Source: Inonotus obliquus (taxonomy: Eukaryota > Basidiomycota > Agaricomycetes > Hymenochaetales > Hymenochaetaceae). Taken from it: DNA of 64,000 nt. Positions 11,082 to 21,675 of the stretch are shown here, piece after piece (positions within the stretch are counted from its first letter, which is position 1; the number at the start of each line of letters is the position of its first letter). Under the pieces are notes generated by a model. That model saw nothing but the letters and a program-made list of their open reading frames with translations. It made no database searches and was not told the DNA's origin. Location: positions 2,330,501-2,394,500 of the forward strand of contig JAJHTX010000007.1 of NCBI GenBank assembly GCA_032164295.1, written 5' to 3'. The translations under genes were made by a program, and so were the position numbers.

Positions 11082-11429
11082 GTCCGGAGGCAAATTCTCT
11101 TCCGTACTAGGAACGACGTAGTTCCTTCCGCCAAGTATCTGCAAAATTAGAATACAGTGGGGCATTATAATTCATTTTCATATTCCATTTCTCCTGTAGA
11201 CCTCAGGGTCGATGGGTTGATAGGCCTTATCGCGTATGCAGTTTTTTGAATGAATTCAATGACGTCGACAATATTTGCGATATAGGAGACTTACTTCTGA
11301 TTGTGTGCAAGATCCGGTAAGGTGATGCGCGAACTCCGTTACCATCCATCATCCACGTTACGAAACGTTACGAATCTGAGACGCCACGGAAACGAACGTA
11401 GGGGACCAGATACCTTTCAGAAATAATAC

Positions 11430-11977
11430 CTCTGTAAGACATGGTAATTATTGAACCGAATGTTATCGATCGGAAGAACAGCTCTTGGCGGATGCGAGAC
11501 GACTGCGGTTATTGAGCCACCGTTATATTCCTCGGGATTGGTGAGACGCGCAATATCGAAGGCTGCAGAACATGAAACTAACATTCCTGTTACGAAGTCA
11601 CGAAGAAAAGGTTGAACACGTTGCGATGCAGAAGAACAGATGTACTTACAAAGCCCGACGAGCCTTGTTGCGAAACCTTATGCAACGTTGAGAAACCGAA
11701 GCACATCGATAGCAGAGATAAACAATTCATCCACTGAGTACAGTTCTTCGTCACCCTGGAACTATTTCCACGACAGGGACCAAGGACCTTCGCGATGCGG
11801 AGCCAGGATAGCTTACGACATGATTAGTGCACCGAGGCGAAAAGTCCAAATGGCCTATCGTAACCTTGCGGTGGTGTCGGTTTCTGCAAATCGACTTCGA
11901 AGGTATGATAAGAGAGTCGTCGGTAGCAAGTAAGGATGTCCTTCTACTTCGTCCGTGACGCTTGCAGCAGTGAGCTC
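11430..11977 (-). pseudogene. Unassigned spliced coding region, possibly broken
   Basis: On the minus strand, exons at 11948-11977, about 11870, about 11730 and 11430-11586 join in one frame through GT..AG introns. They give coding-looking peptide such as KPTPPQGYDRPFGLFAS, GDEELYSVDELFISAIDVLR and NPEEYNGGSITAVVSHPP. Two stops interrupt the joined frame: a TAA soon after the DVLRFLNVA stretch, and a TGA created at the junction into the last exon. Either the gene is recently inactivated or my junctions are wrong by a micro-exon, which is a real possibility given the GH15 gene in this window. I do not recognise the family, and the true 5' end was not found. Confidence 0.35.
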
Positions 11978-12047
11978 CTGGAAAAGTTAAGGAACCAACG
12001 GGTGTGGGAACTCTGAGCTATCCAGTATTATTATGTAATCATGGAAT

Positions 12048-12740
12048 GTGGACGTAGTACTATACCTCCAACCGTATGTACTTACAAGGAGCTTCACTCG
12101 CACAAAAGGAAAGAAATGGCCTCATGTGTATGGGGATGTGGAAACGTTGCCGTATATGCATTCACAGCGTATACGGCATCTTGTTTTTCATTCAAGGGAC
12201 GGCGAGGAACGCAAGGTGTTGTCCCCCAGGCCTCCATCTTCCCTCCCACCGCCATGTGCAACGCTATCAGAGCATTCTCTTACATTAACTGAGCCTCTCT
12301 GGCTCCGGCACAGACTTTAACCAACGCAAACTCGATGTGCTCCGGATAGCCCCAGATACACACCGCGAAACGTTTCCCGTAACAGATTATCAAGTTCGTT
12401 AAGGGAGATAGGATGGTTCCGACATGTATTCAGATGTTGTGCCTGTAGGCGAGTACTAGCCTGCAATCAGATCCTGAGACTAACCATGTGCTAACTGGTT
12501 ACAGGGTCTTGTGCGAGATAACTACTCCGCTGTGATACAGGAAAAGTCGCGAACTACTCAGATGCCTGGCGACGTCAAACGACTCCGAACATCAGTATAT
12601 CTCGTCGACTCGGTCTCAATCAACGACGTCGAAGATGGTTACGAGCTATACCCTGGCGTGCGACAAAGATGAACTAGTCGCAGAGGCTTTGCACGATAAT
12701 TGTGTAACGCTCTTTGTTCGGGAACCAGGTAGGAACGGAC
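12048..12740 (+). other. Coding-looking plus-strand segment, unassigned
   Basis: A 90-codon frame at 12048-12320 contains KGKKWPHVYGDVETLPYMHS and IRHLVFHSRDGEER. A second stretch near 12505-12660 follows a good acceptor (GGTTACAG) and reads DVKRLRTSVYLVDSVSINDV. A third near 12665-12728 reads ACDKDELVAEALHDNCVTLF and ends at a GT donor. The three are in different frames, so introns or frameshifts separate them. The first stretch vaguely recalls Agaricomycete F-box/LRR proteins, but I cannot support a name. It could be a decayed gene. Confidence 0.3.
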
Positions 12741-13179
12741 ATGGGTTGCGCATATGATGATGCACCGCCAATATTCTATCGCGTCAAAGGTGTCCACCCC
12801 ACTCACCATGATTCCGAGTTGAGGTTATTAGATGCTTTCTGGCATACAGCCTGTTTGTCCCTCCCTACCATTCCTATTCCTATTGTATTACAATTTCTGC
12901 GTCAATCCCGATCAGGAATAACCACTCATATTGCCCGCCGCATGCGGCGATAGGATATCTTTCTGGTCGAGTTAATAAACTAACGAATAATTGTGTACTA
13001 CTCTCTGCCGGAGTATGATGGACGGATCAAAGTTTTGTTTGCGAATTACGTAAGCCTAAGGTGTTGTGAGAGGGTTTCATTAGACTGACTTTTGCGTGCT
13101 GATTGCATAGCACAACCACCGCTTTTCATCACATTCCTCCTTTCACCATCCACCACCGACACACAGACTAGACGGAACG

Positions 13180-14323
13180 ATGGGAGAATCGCGCACAGAG
13201 CTGTTGTCATGGCTTAATGATGTCCTTCAAATCAATTACACCAAAGTTGAACAGTGTGGCACGGGCTTTGCATACTGTCAGATTATGGACTCCATCTATG
13301 GTGTGTTTCGTCCTTTCCTTCTACCTTGTTCATTCAGAGCTAACTCGACGCGCACCGTGAACCCCTCTGCCCCAAATCGCTTGAATTTCTCATATGCGTC
13401 TGATGGCCCCGTTGGAATCACCCCCCACTCCTTGCCAATGATTGGGTAACGGTTAGGTGACCTGCCCATGTCACGCGTCAAGACAAACGCGAAGCACGAA
13501 TATGAGTTCATCGCGAACTTCAAAGTACTACAAAATGTCTTCAAGGCAAAGAAGATCGAGAAGGTATGTAATGCGGCTCCCTCGTGGCTTCTTCCTAACA
13601 TACCTGTGTTATAGCCAATACCAGTTGAGAAGCTCGTAAAATGCAAGATGCAGTACGTCCTTTCACTATGAAGATATTTTGGGCAGAAGTCTCACACAGT
13701 CACTGCTATCCTCCCCAGAGACAACCTCGAGTTCTTACAATGGATCAAGAAATTCTGGGATGCGAACTACGGAGGACATCCTTATGACCCTGTTGCACGA
13801 AGGCGCGGTGCACCTGCCGATACGCCGGCAACTATTGCACCGATCGGTGGAGGTGCACGAAACGTTTCCACCGCTGGACTTCACGCCGGCGCAACACGTG
13901 CAGGTGGTCGCACACCCGTTGGTGGTCCACGAACCGGAAGCGCTCAGTCGAATGAGCAATTACAGGCGCTCCGTACTCAACTAGCTGAAATGAGTTCGCA
14001 TCTTGAAGGGCTCGAAAAGGAACGAGATTTCTACTTCTCAAAAGTGAGCTATCTCGGTAGTTTGCGATGCACGTGCTGAGCTGGACTGACCTGGACCTAG
14101 CTTCGTGATATCGAGATTCTGGTACAGCAGCAGGTGGAAGAAAATGAGAAGAACGGGGGACCCGTTGATACAACATTAGGAGAAATCCAGAAAATACTAT
14201 ATTCGACGGAGGTGCGCACCCCTTCTGTTTGATCCCTGGAAATCGCTTATATGTCGTGACGTAATGTAGGAAGGGTTTGAAGTACCAGAAGGAGGGCCCG
14301 TGGATGAAGAGGAAACATTTTGA
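13180..14323 (+). CDS. MAL3: Microtubule plus-end tracking protein EB1/Mal3/Bim1
   Basis: Binds growing microtubule ends and recruits other tip proteins. The N-terminal calponin-homology domain starts [20 protein letters not shown] and continues with [20 protein letters not shown]. After the first intron come [33 protein letters not shown] and [16 protein letters not shown] Gly/Arg/Thr-rich linker (about 13800-13960) leads to the EB1 coiled coil ([20 protein letters not shown] and [15 protein letters not shown]). The protein ends VDEEETF, an acidic tail with a final aromatic residue like the EEY/F tail of EB1 that binds CAP-Gly proteins. Six exons, all in frame. The gene looks intact; the fungal symbol is by homology. 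Confidence 0.95.
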
Positions 14324-15330
14324 TCGCAGCGGTAGGGTGATTTTTCGAATGTTTGCCCTTCTGCTCTTGTCGGCTGCCAGGTTTTGCAACAAGCTATCCG
14401 TTTCTTTCCATTCTCTAAATTCCATTACTTTGCCACGAATGTTAATTGACCTTTGTCTATCATCACCGACTATCCACCCCGATTTAAAATCGTGAGCTTG
14501 CTAAAGGACGTGTAGAAGAATTATAATTCACAATTTTTGGAACTTCGAACGACGTGTGCCTAATCTTGATGAAGCCTCCTACGTCATGCGAAGATGATCC
14601 GGCAAATTTCAGTCCAGTATCAAAGGAACAAGGAACGAATACAACATATGGGTACGTTTGTTGTCTTGGAAAGCTGTTACAAAGTGCTAAAGCTCCTATA
14701 CATAGGTGTCTTTCGTAGAGAGCTGAGCTTCGCCTTCATGCCTCAGTCGTTTACTGGTGCTCTTGTGACCCTGCCCCCAGCCTCGTTTGTATTGTGCGGG
14801 GAAGAGTATGAAGTGCGAGATACCCGGTTTATGTATATTTTCTAATATGATCTCGGTGCGTTACACTTCTGCTTAAACACGATAAGCCAAGGCAGGACCT
14901 TTAATTTAGAACTTGCGCTAATAATAGCAATGGGTCAGTCATACCAAGGAAAGATTTATATTGCTTGCTAACTCATACCGTACCTTATGAACCCGGTGCT
15001 CCGGTGGGTTGGGTTTTAGTTTTCCAAAGGTAGGATCTTATCGACCTCTCACATTCGGGCGTCTAATGTACTATTGTAGTTCAGATCGGGCATTGGCGGA
15101 TTCCCGAAAAGTTTAGGATGACATCTTCGGGCGGTCAAACTCTGGCTGAACCCGCGAAGCATTGTAGATGCAAACGTTAACTATAGAGACTGCTTCCGAT
15201 AGTTCAGGCGAGTTTTGTAATCGATCTTGGGGCATAGATAAACCCAATGTTCTAAGTGAATTGATTTCAGAGTCATAAAGACGTGTTTAGCGCAAGAACC
15301 TGGAGTGATCATATCGGATACTAAAAATGG
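14324..15330. other. Spacer after EB1, no assignable gene
   Basis: An 83-codon frame at 14594-14845 exists on the plus strand, with a hydrophobic, Cys-poor sequence I do not recognise. Nothing else of length is open. On the minus strand, a short stretch near 15190-15260 reads HWVYLCPKIDYKTRLNY before a stop and may be the end of the gene that starts at 15585. Confidence 0.35.
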
Positions 15331-15585
15331 CTACGGTTTCCGCTCATCTCTCATCATGTGCACAGCGATGAGAAGGAGCTCTTTCCAGTGCTGTCTAGCC
15401 TTCGCCCGGTAGCCCGGTATACATTGAGTTAATAAGGAGGGCAGTGGAGGCGGCGACGTGACATGTACCAGTACCTTACCTGAGGGAGTTGAATACGTCG
15501 CATCACCTGTAGTCGCTTCGTCATATTGTATTACTACACAGTCGACGGATGGTATGGCGGTTGAGAGGTAGGGCACGTTCGGCAT
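15331..15585 (-). CDS. Possible first exon of an unknown protein
   Basis: From the ATG at 15585 the frame reads MPNVPYLSTAIPSVDCVV and continues to ATYSTPSG, where a good donor (CAG|GTAAGG) appears at about 15477. The frame stays open beyond that donor to 15331, but composition changes, so the true exon is probably only the first 36 codons. A later exon may lie near 15190-15260. No domain is recognised. Given the length and unknown partners, this is a weak call. Confidence 0.25.
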   Translation of the reverse strand: MPNVPYLSTAIPSVDCVVIQYDEATTGDATYSTPSGKVLVHVTSPPPLPSLLTQCIPGYRAKARQHWKELLLIAVHMMRDERKP

Positions 15586-16005
15586 CTCTTCTGTCTAATT
15601 AGAGGTAATGCTTTGCGGAGCTGTTTGGATTTTAGTCTACCTTCTTCGGTTACCACCGTGCCAGATACTTCATTCGTTCATCTATCGGGGACGTCGTATA
15701 TTCAAGGTAAGTTTATGTATATATCTTTCATTTAGGCACTTACAAGAGTTATTCATGCAGGATATCGTACGTTCTTGAGTTACTGCGAGGTGAACCACTT
15801 AACCAATCTGCTCAACAATCGGTACCGAATTGCGGGATCGCGCATAGGGAATATATTGAGCTCATATGCCTAGGAATCGCATGCCATACAATGATACGTT
15901 TCAACGCGAGTGGTCTGAAGATTACATCGGGTCAGATACAAACTGCAGCGAGGACATTCGGATGCACAATCGCCAAGCGATAAACAGTACTTCAAACAGC
16001 GGCGA

Positions 16006-16272
16006 TTACTTCTTGCCCGAAGCTCTACTGGCGCCCTTGCCTCCGGTCTTTGCTCCACTAGCGCTCGATTTCGCTGCGCCATCGGCGTTTGCGTTGCGAG
16101 CAGCACCGGATTGTGCGCGTGCAGGGAAGGATCCCTTTCCGGTATCGTTTCCAGCCTTTGCCTACACGTATGCGCTATGAGTACCAGATAGCTTGAAGGA
16201 CACGACATGTGTAAGGCGTCTCACCTGAGTGGACTGGATACGCGACGCATCTGAAGGAGTTGTTCGTGTCAT
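16006..16272 (-). CDS. SMP-like (seed maturation protein type) mini-protein
   Basis: Two exons (16225-16272 and 16006-16161) with a 63 bp intron give a 67-residue protein. It starts MTRTTPSDASRIQSTQAKAG and ends in a Ser/Gly/Ala/Lys-rich tail (GKGASRASGKK). The DASRIQS core followed by AKAGND and FPARAQSGAARNANA is the pattern of short SMP-like proteins found in many fungi, related in name to plant LEA-type seed maturation proteins. They are thought to be disordered and stress-linked; that is family knowledge, not shown here. The longer frame on the same strand at 15870-16208 is out of phase and rejected. Confidence 0.72.
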
Positions 16273-18204
16273 TGTGTTTATACTCGACGAGTGAGATAGT
16301 TATGAGGTAGGATTTGCGAGTGGGCTCAAGGCGTTTCTGAAGCTGGGTCTGTTGGAAATTATACCTGTTGAGTAGCTGGTATTTATACCGTTTTGGTATT
16401 CTAATTGAATTCTTAAGATTATGGCTTTCGAGAGGTCGATAGCACACAAAGTTCGACATCCTAGCGAAATGATCTCAACCTAATGCACAAGGTATAATCT
16501 CGGATAGATGGAAGATGTGATGCTTGCTCACCTGGCACATCGCGAGTGGGTGGTCAGTTTCACATATACCTTTTCGATTCGCTAAAGTTTGACTAGACTA
16601 GTGTGAGTAGTCGATGTTGGCGTTCGGTAGCTTCACGGATCAGGTCTTCGCACGTTCTCAGGGAGCTATCCTGTCCAAAAGAGTAACAAAAGGCCTCAAG
16701 TTGGTTCTGGAAGACCGCTGGTGAGTCGAAGAACCTGTTCTACAGGCGTCTCCTTGTTGGATATTATTAGCATTCGGCCCATTGACCGTAGAGGGATTAA
16801 TGCCTAGCAGCTCGAGCTGGTTTCTTATTTTGATGCTCGCTGAATTCTGTCCAAGTACTCCGAAGGGTAGCAGTCCGACACAGGAAAGGGTACGTATATC
16901 CCCAGTGCACGAGATTCGTGATGTTTGTGGCCCTTGTCCGTACTGCTTGGAGAAACGAGTGGCAACCATAGTACGTGCCGTTATATTCCATGAACGACAT
17001 AATTCGTGGATCTGGTAATCAAAGTCAACCAGAGCGAGCATTCCTCTGTTCCTCCTGGTCGGATTTCAGTAAAACAAAGGATAGAAACGAACAACTGATT
17101 TCGAGTTACATTGGCAACTCCTGTCTTTCTTATATGTCATTTCAGCTGAAGTTTTAGAACCAGGAAAAGGTGACAAAGGCTTCAGGTATTTTATTGTAAT
17201 CTCGTGGAGCCTCAGAAATGACTGATAAACATATGGGGATGGAGATTAGGATGAATACGAACACGAGAATAACGACGAAAGCGACAACGAAGGCGGAGAC
17301 TGAGAATGTGGATGATTGGGCGACAAGATATGCTTAGACTCTCTGTAGTATCAATCTCTTTACTGTTTAGCGATTGCATCTGCGGTAGTGAGCATCATCC
17401 ACATCGGGAGAAAGGCGGATCACATACATTAGCTTACGTTGCATATAGTATGCCATAATCAATCTATAGTCATTTAAGGAAATTTTCAGACTTCCGATCT
17501 GGGTAGATGGTCGATCGAAGTCAGCTATTCGCATATAAGGTAGTACAGGGTGAAGACACACCGTTCAAGTGGTAAATAATCCTTTTACTTTCGTGTATGG
17601 ACACTCGAATGATGATTGTGTGCTTCTAAGGAAACATCAGTCTGGTCAATCTCATATAAATCAGAATTACACCATATTTCTTTATTATTTGCATTGTATC
17701 TGAGTATTGTTCTGCATGTACTGTCCAATAATCTGCCTATAATTATACAAGCTGAATGTCACCTTTGTCTAATCAATGGATGGATTTAATTTGGTATGTA
17801 ACAAAACAATATACCTGTTAGCAGTCATTTCCGGAACGTACCATTATTTTACTTGGCGTATATATGCTCACCTTGTCTGTTGGTGCGCATATATCTCAGA
17901 GGAAAGAGGGAATCTCGATTATATATATAGTGTTGGGATTGTGTGGTAACACTACCCGGGAGTCTATTCATCAACAGCGCTTGATCTGTTCACAGCTGCT
18001 TTCACAACAAAATCAGTATCAGACGATGAAGAATCGCATGTTATCATCAAGGAAGTATCTTATTCTCCTTAGCCTTCTCGCCACCAGCGATCCAGCAAAT
18101 AATTATGACGAAGTGATCATATACTCATAGTGTTGAATACACTTTTGCCTGAGGGGGGTCGGAGATATACAAAACAAGACAGAATATGCCTTCCAACTCG
18201 ATCT
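16273..18204. other. AT-rich spacer with a lone membrane-segment frame
   Basis: Mostly without recognisable genes. On the minus strand, 17154-17336 is open for 59 codons without an ATG and contains a strongly hydrophobic stretch (FVVAFVVILVFVFILISIPI) before a stop. It could be the last exon of a membrane protein. A 127-codon minus frame at 16658-17041 and an 88-codon plus frame at 17864-18130 have no recognised family. The AT content rises towards 17.7 kb. Confidence 0.35.
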
Positions 18205-18498
18205 TTACGTATCCTTCGTCCTGACAGCACCACGGAGCAGATCCGTCTATCAAACATCAAACAAAAAAAACACCGATCAGATACTAACTCTCTTCCAAGA
18301 GAAAAACAAAAGAGAGAAAGAATACGCACCCTGTGAGCGGCGATAAGACCGACTTTCTGACCAGGAACAGCAGAACGAGCAAAGGTGGAAGCCTTCCCGA
18401 TATGCTGGTGGTTACCACCACCGTGAGGATGATCACCCAATGAAAGGATTGTGCTGAAATTTTGATTCGATTAGGAACACCGATCGAAACTACCCCGG

Positions 18499-19167
18499 AT
18501 GGGACCAGTTAACTTTAACAAGCGGCTACAATCAGGATTGACAGTGAGAAGCAGAGAACATGCGAATCCAATACAATCCGAAGCCGACGATCAAGAAGCA
18601 TCGGCTAGCAACGCTAATCCCAACGATCACACTAAACCTTCGCAAACGATGCAGCAAGTACAGCAACCTCCAACGGCTTGCTATAAATGCAGAAGAGTGC
18701 GACAGATCATCGAAGACCTACACAAGATAATACTACGAGAGGCAACGGGCATGTTGACGTATCATGTGTCCAGCGAATGAGCAACAGCTTATCGAGAATA
18801 CCACAATCCCCTGGAGATCATTCGAAATTGCACGAGGTCAACAATAGCAATGGATACAGCAATAGGCATGCAACCAAAGACACACTGGACGATATTAGGA
18901 ATCCACGACATATTAGCACTCGAGTGCCCAAGCACATTTGTGGAGATCAGTGCAGACTATGTTACGAACCGCCGCTCACCAATAACAGCGGCATGGGTTG
19001 CAAACACACTCAGGGAACTATGGGCATACTGCAAAGCTATTCGACTACAAGGAAACCTATACCTAGGCTGGAGAATACCTTCGAACGATACTCGACGAAG
19101 TGTACGACTACTCATCGCCATAGGCACCTATGTCAAACCACCTTGGTTTTCCCACGATGATATCTGA
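18499..19167 (+). other. Reading frame inside the LTR (U3), with internal TGA
   Basis: One frame of 223 codons, starting MGPVNF, interrupted only by a TGA at 18778-18780. The first part is Gln/Asn/Ser-rich with TACYKCRRVRQ near residue 54. The second part reads MDTAIGMQPKTHWTILGIHD, then VTNRRSPITAAWVANTLREL and LYLGWRIPSNDTRR, before its stop. Copy 2 has the same frame, length and TGA. In the second part only three nucleotides differ in about 320. No domain is recognised; a single C-x2-C is not enough to call a zinc finger. It may be a former gene carried in the LTR. Confidence 0.45.
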
Positions 19168-19605
19168 TGTCAAATCACACTTGACAGCCCCGAACAAGAG
19201 TCCCGAGGCGACAAGCAAATCACAGCCTTCATAGCCCCAGATGCTATACAATGGAACCCCGATGGAATTCCTTAAATGCACGAGCAACTGCGGACGAGCA
19301 AACTTTAACTACGGCGCAGCCAGGCAAAACCAATGGCATACGAACACGCATTCAATGACTCACTCACTGACTCACTCTATGCACAGGGCGCAGCACAAGG
19401 CCAACCCCAAGCATAGGTTTCAATTCAGTTCAAGTCAAGATGAGTCAACGCCAAGTCATTGCCTTGCACAGTGCGCAGTCAATGAGTCAATCTGCAGCAG
19501 AACAATAGGAATACCAGACGAGTTTGGAAGCTAGAATAACGAATCAGATCGAGAGTAGGAACTACGGAGCATAGGAAGTGGTCCGTCCACAACCTGAGGA
19601 AAAGG

Positions 19606-19614
19606 TATAAATAG
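19606..19614 (+). promoter_or_regulatory. TATA box of solo LTR copy 1
   Basis: TATAAATAG in the context GAAAAGGTATAAATAGTTG, shared base for base with copy 2. The LTR downstream of it (about 500 bp) would form R-U5. Confidence 0.6.
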
Positions 19615-19849
19615 TTGTAGACTTAGACCGTAGATCCCTATCTTTCTTTCGATCCTCTTGTACACTGAGTCCTCTTAGGCATCTAGCTTCTATCTGAAGA
19701 CACCTAATCTGCTTAACCTCTCTTACTCTATAGCATGGAACGATTGATTAGTCGCCCACCGACTAGGGAAGCTTACAAACAGCAGTCGACACTGTCCTAC
19801 TAGTCTGTCAACGAGGTTAAGGCTCGACTTGGTCAGCCAAACGTGAGTG

Positions 19850-20030
19850 TCCGAGACAACACTTAGTACACTTGGGAATCTGCCCTATTCAGGCTCCGGA
19901 AACCCTTGGAATAGCACCGTCGAATCTGTAACACTGGTTAACCGTACCTAGAGAACATCTGAGGCGACGTCTAGTATACTTAGGAATCTGCCCTGCTTGT
20001 GAAAACCGAGTAGGCTCCAGAAACCGTTAG
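19850..20030 (+). repeat. Imperfect tandem duplication in the U5 part of LTR copy 1
   Basis: Two diverged units of about 115 bp share ACTT(G/A)GGAATCTGCCCT, GGCTCC(G/A)GAAACC and a following CGTCGAA/CGCCGAA segment. Copy 2 of the LTR has a single unit. This accounts for the 110 bp length difference between the copies. Confidence 0.6.
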
Positions 20031-21055
20031 AAAAACATCGCCGAACCCGTAACCAACCAGACCGTCCTATTGTGGTTACTGTATAGTCCCTTTAGGGCGA
20101 GCATTATTTTTCTAACACCCAAGTTCATGGCAACGTATGAAAGGTGTACTTGCAACACTTAGCCTTGTATTTGTGGTAAGCACGACCTGCCTTATGGAGA
20201 GGCTTGTCAATATGTCCACCTCCAGCAACAATACTTACCAACAGTCGCACAAGCCGAATCAGAAACAGCCTTCTTCACTCCAGATGGGAGATTAGTCCTT
20301 GTCTTGTTGTCTTCAAATGAATGCCCAATAATTGCCTGAAGTACGCACAAGAGCTCCACGATCCCCAACCTTTTCCTCAACATTACACACAACCGTCTCT
20401 AGGCCTTCTGGGAGTTGCCCGAGAGGTATGACATTGCCAACAGTCAAAGCAGCTTTCTTGCCACAGCAGACTCTCAGTAGCAATGAAGGTCTCTGTACGA
20501 AGCTTGTACTGGTAAGGGTCACAGAAAACGGCACGAGCAAGAGGGGCACGACATCCTGGGTCGTTGATGATTTCTTGTATGATACCGCAGAGGTAGCCAT
20601 TGCGTTCTGCAAAATCGAGGTGACGAAAGTTGGCATGCGCTTTACGGTGGTAAGTGTGCACCTTATTATGTAATCAAGTGTTAGTCCTCGTTCAAGGTGT
20701 AAAGTTCGATAGGAAACGTACGATGGTGTGCGATCGCTGAGTCTGCTCACGGATAACGCGACCTGTACTTATTATGAGTGACGTCACAATCCAGACTATA
20801 TAAACTTGCCTCCGACTCAGTAAAACACGTCGTCTCTCCTCCACTCACCATCATCATCTCAGCACACTTACACCTGCTCACAGAGCCCTCTCATCTTGAC
20901 TAAAGCACAGTGATGAGGATTGCATTGAGTGACTGGAGAATGCATTTATTCTGTTCCGACGCGAGTGCTACCTGACACACGACGTGCAAAGGGAGCCAGT
21001 GAGTCGACATGCTCATCCTTCTTCCTCTCACTCCCACCATCTTTGCTGACCAACT

Positions 21056-21675
21056 ATGACCTCCCGTATCAACATTGCACGTCCGACGGCGCATCAGCGT
21101 GACAGACTCGACAACCCCCTGGACAAGCTGTGTGCTGTCACGTCAAGAATTGAGGACTACATTGAAAACTACTCGCTACCGTTGAAACCCCATTAACCTG
21201 CCTTTGGCTATTTCCTCATCTTGGAGAACGCATGGCGAATCACTGACACAATGGGGTGATCGGTTGTGGTACTTGCAGAGGTTTGTATTATTAGGTGACC
21301 CCGAAAAATGCTTTCCTGACATACTCTGGTACCGTGTACTAGGCATCAAAAGTTCCCCGATTGTCACATACGTTCCTACTACTCAACATCATTGTGAGTC
21401 TTGCTCAGTGTTGCAAAGTGATCAGTATTACTTGGCTTTTTATTTCTGAGCTGTTGAAACTCCCTGTGACTCTATGTTCTATATGTCAACAGTACCGCTT
21501 ACTTATCCCGCTCCATTAGGTTATGACCATTGCATCCGGTGCAGTGATCACCAGGCGACACACTTAATACGCCGTTATAGACCTCTTGGTTGTTGTCGTT
21601 ATTCAAGGGCTACGGCCTCATCTTCGACCTAACATCTTCCTACGAAACTTTTCTGTCATTGGCGGCTTGTTTTGC
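21056..21675 (+). pseudogene. SURF4/Erv29 cargo receptor pseudogene
   Basis: The start MTSRINIARPTAHQRDRLDN runs into RIEDYIENYSLPLKPH, then a stop. In other frames come SLTQWGDRLWYLQR and, near 21590, VVVIQGL and FLRNFSVIGGLF. This is the order of the SURF4/Erv29 family, ER-to-Golgi cargo receptors with several membrane segments. Stops and frameshifts break it, and the part after FSVIGGL is missing. Residue choices such as IEDYIENYSLPLKP are typical of fungal members. It lies between the uL2 pseudogene and the AT-rich block. Confidence 0.75.

Larger units (their letters stand above)
18441..20117 (+). mobile_element. Solo LTR, copy 1 (1677 bp)
   Basis: It begins TGAAAGGATTG and ends TTTCTAACA, so it has the TG...CA ends of an LTR. 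CCCAA stands at 18436-18440 and again at 20118-20122, a perfect 5-bp target duplication. A TATAAATAG box at 19606-19614 lies two thirds along, as expected for the U3/R border. No gag-pol, primer-binding site or second LTR follows, so it is a solo LTR left by LTR-LTR recombination, or a small non-autonomous element. Its target was the uL2 pseudogene. Compared with copy 2 it carries an extra, imperfect tandem copy of about 115 bp near 19850-20010. At 1.7 kb it is long for a fungal LTR. Confidence 0.85.
18205..20763 (-). pseudogene. uL2 (60S ribosomal protein L8) pseudogene split by an LTR
   Basis: On the minus strand the frame fragments read, in order: GRVIREQ; a retained intron; [87 protein letters not shown]; then after the [19 protein letters not shown] and [17 protein letters not shown]; and a last exon [14 protein letters not shown] with stop at 18205. 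This is the full order of eukaryotic uL2. It is dead: exon 1 is missing, the stretch after FIATE is deleted with a frameshift, a second shift follows ATVG, a stop precedes the insertion, and an LTR interrupts the DHPHGGG region. Introns are kept, so it came from a DNA duplication and not from reverse-transcribed mRNA. A working uL2 must exist elsewhere. Confidence 0.92.

Noticed and set aside
13832..14425. 197-codon minus-strand frame
   Set aside because: Antisense to EB1, runs through its introns, no family match.
18687..19160. 157-codon frame in the second frame of LTR copy 1
   Set aside because: It overlaps the better-conserved frame starting at 18499 and contains residue differences between the copies where the other frame has almost none.
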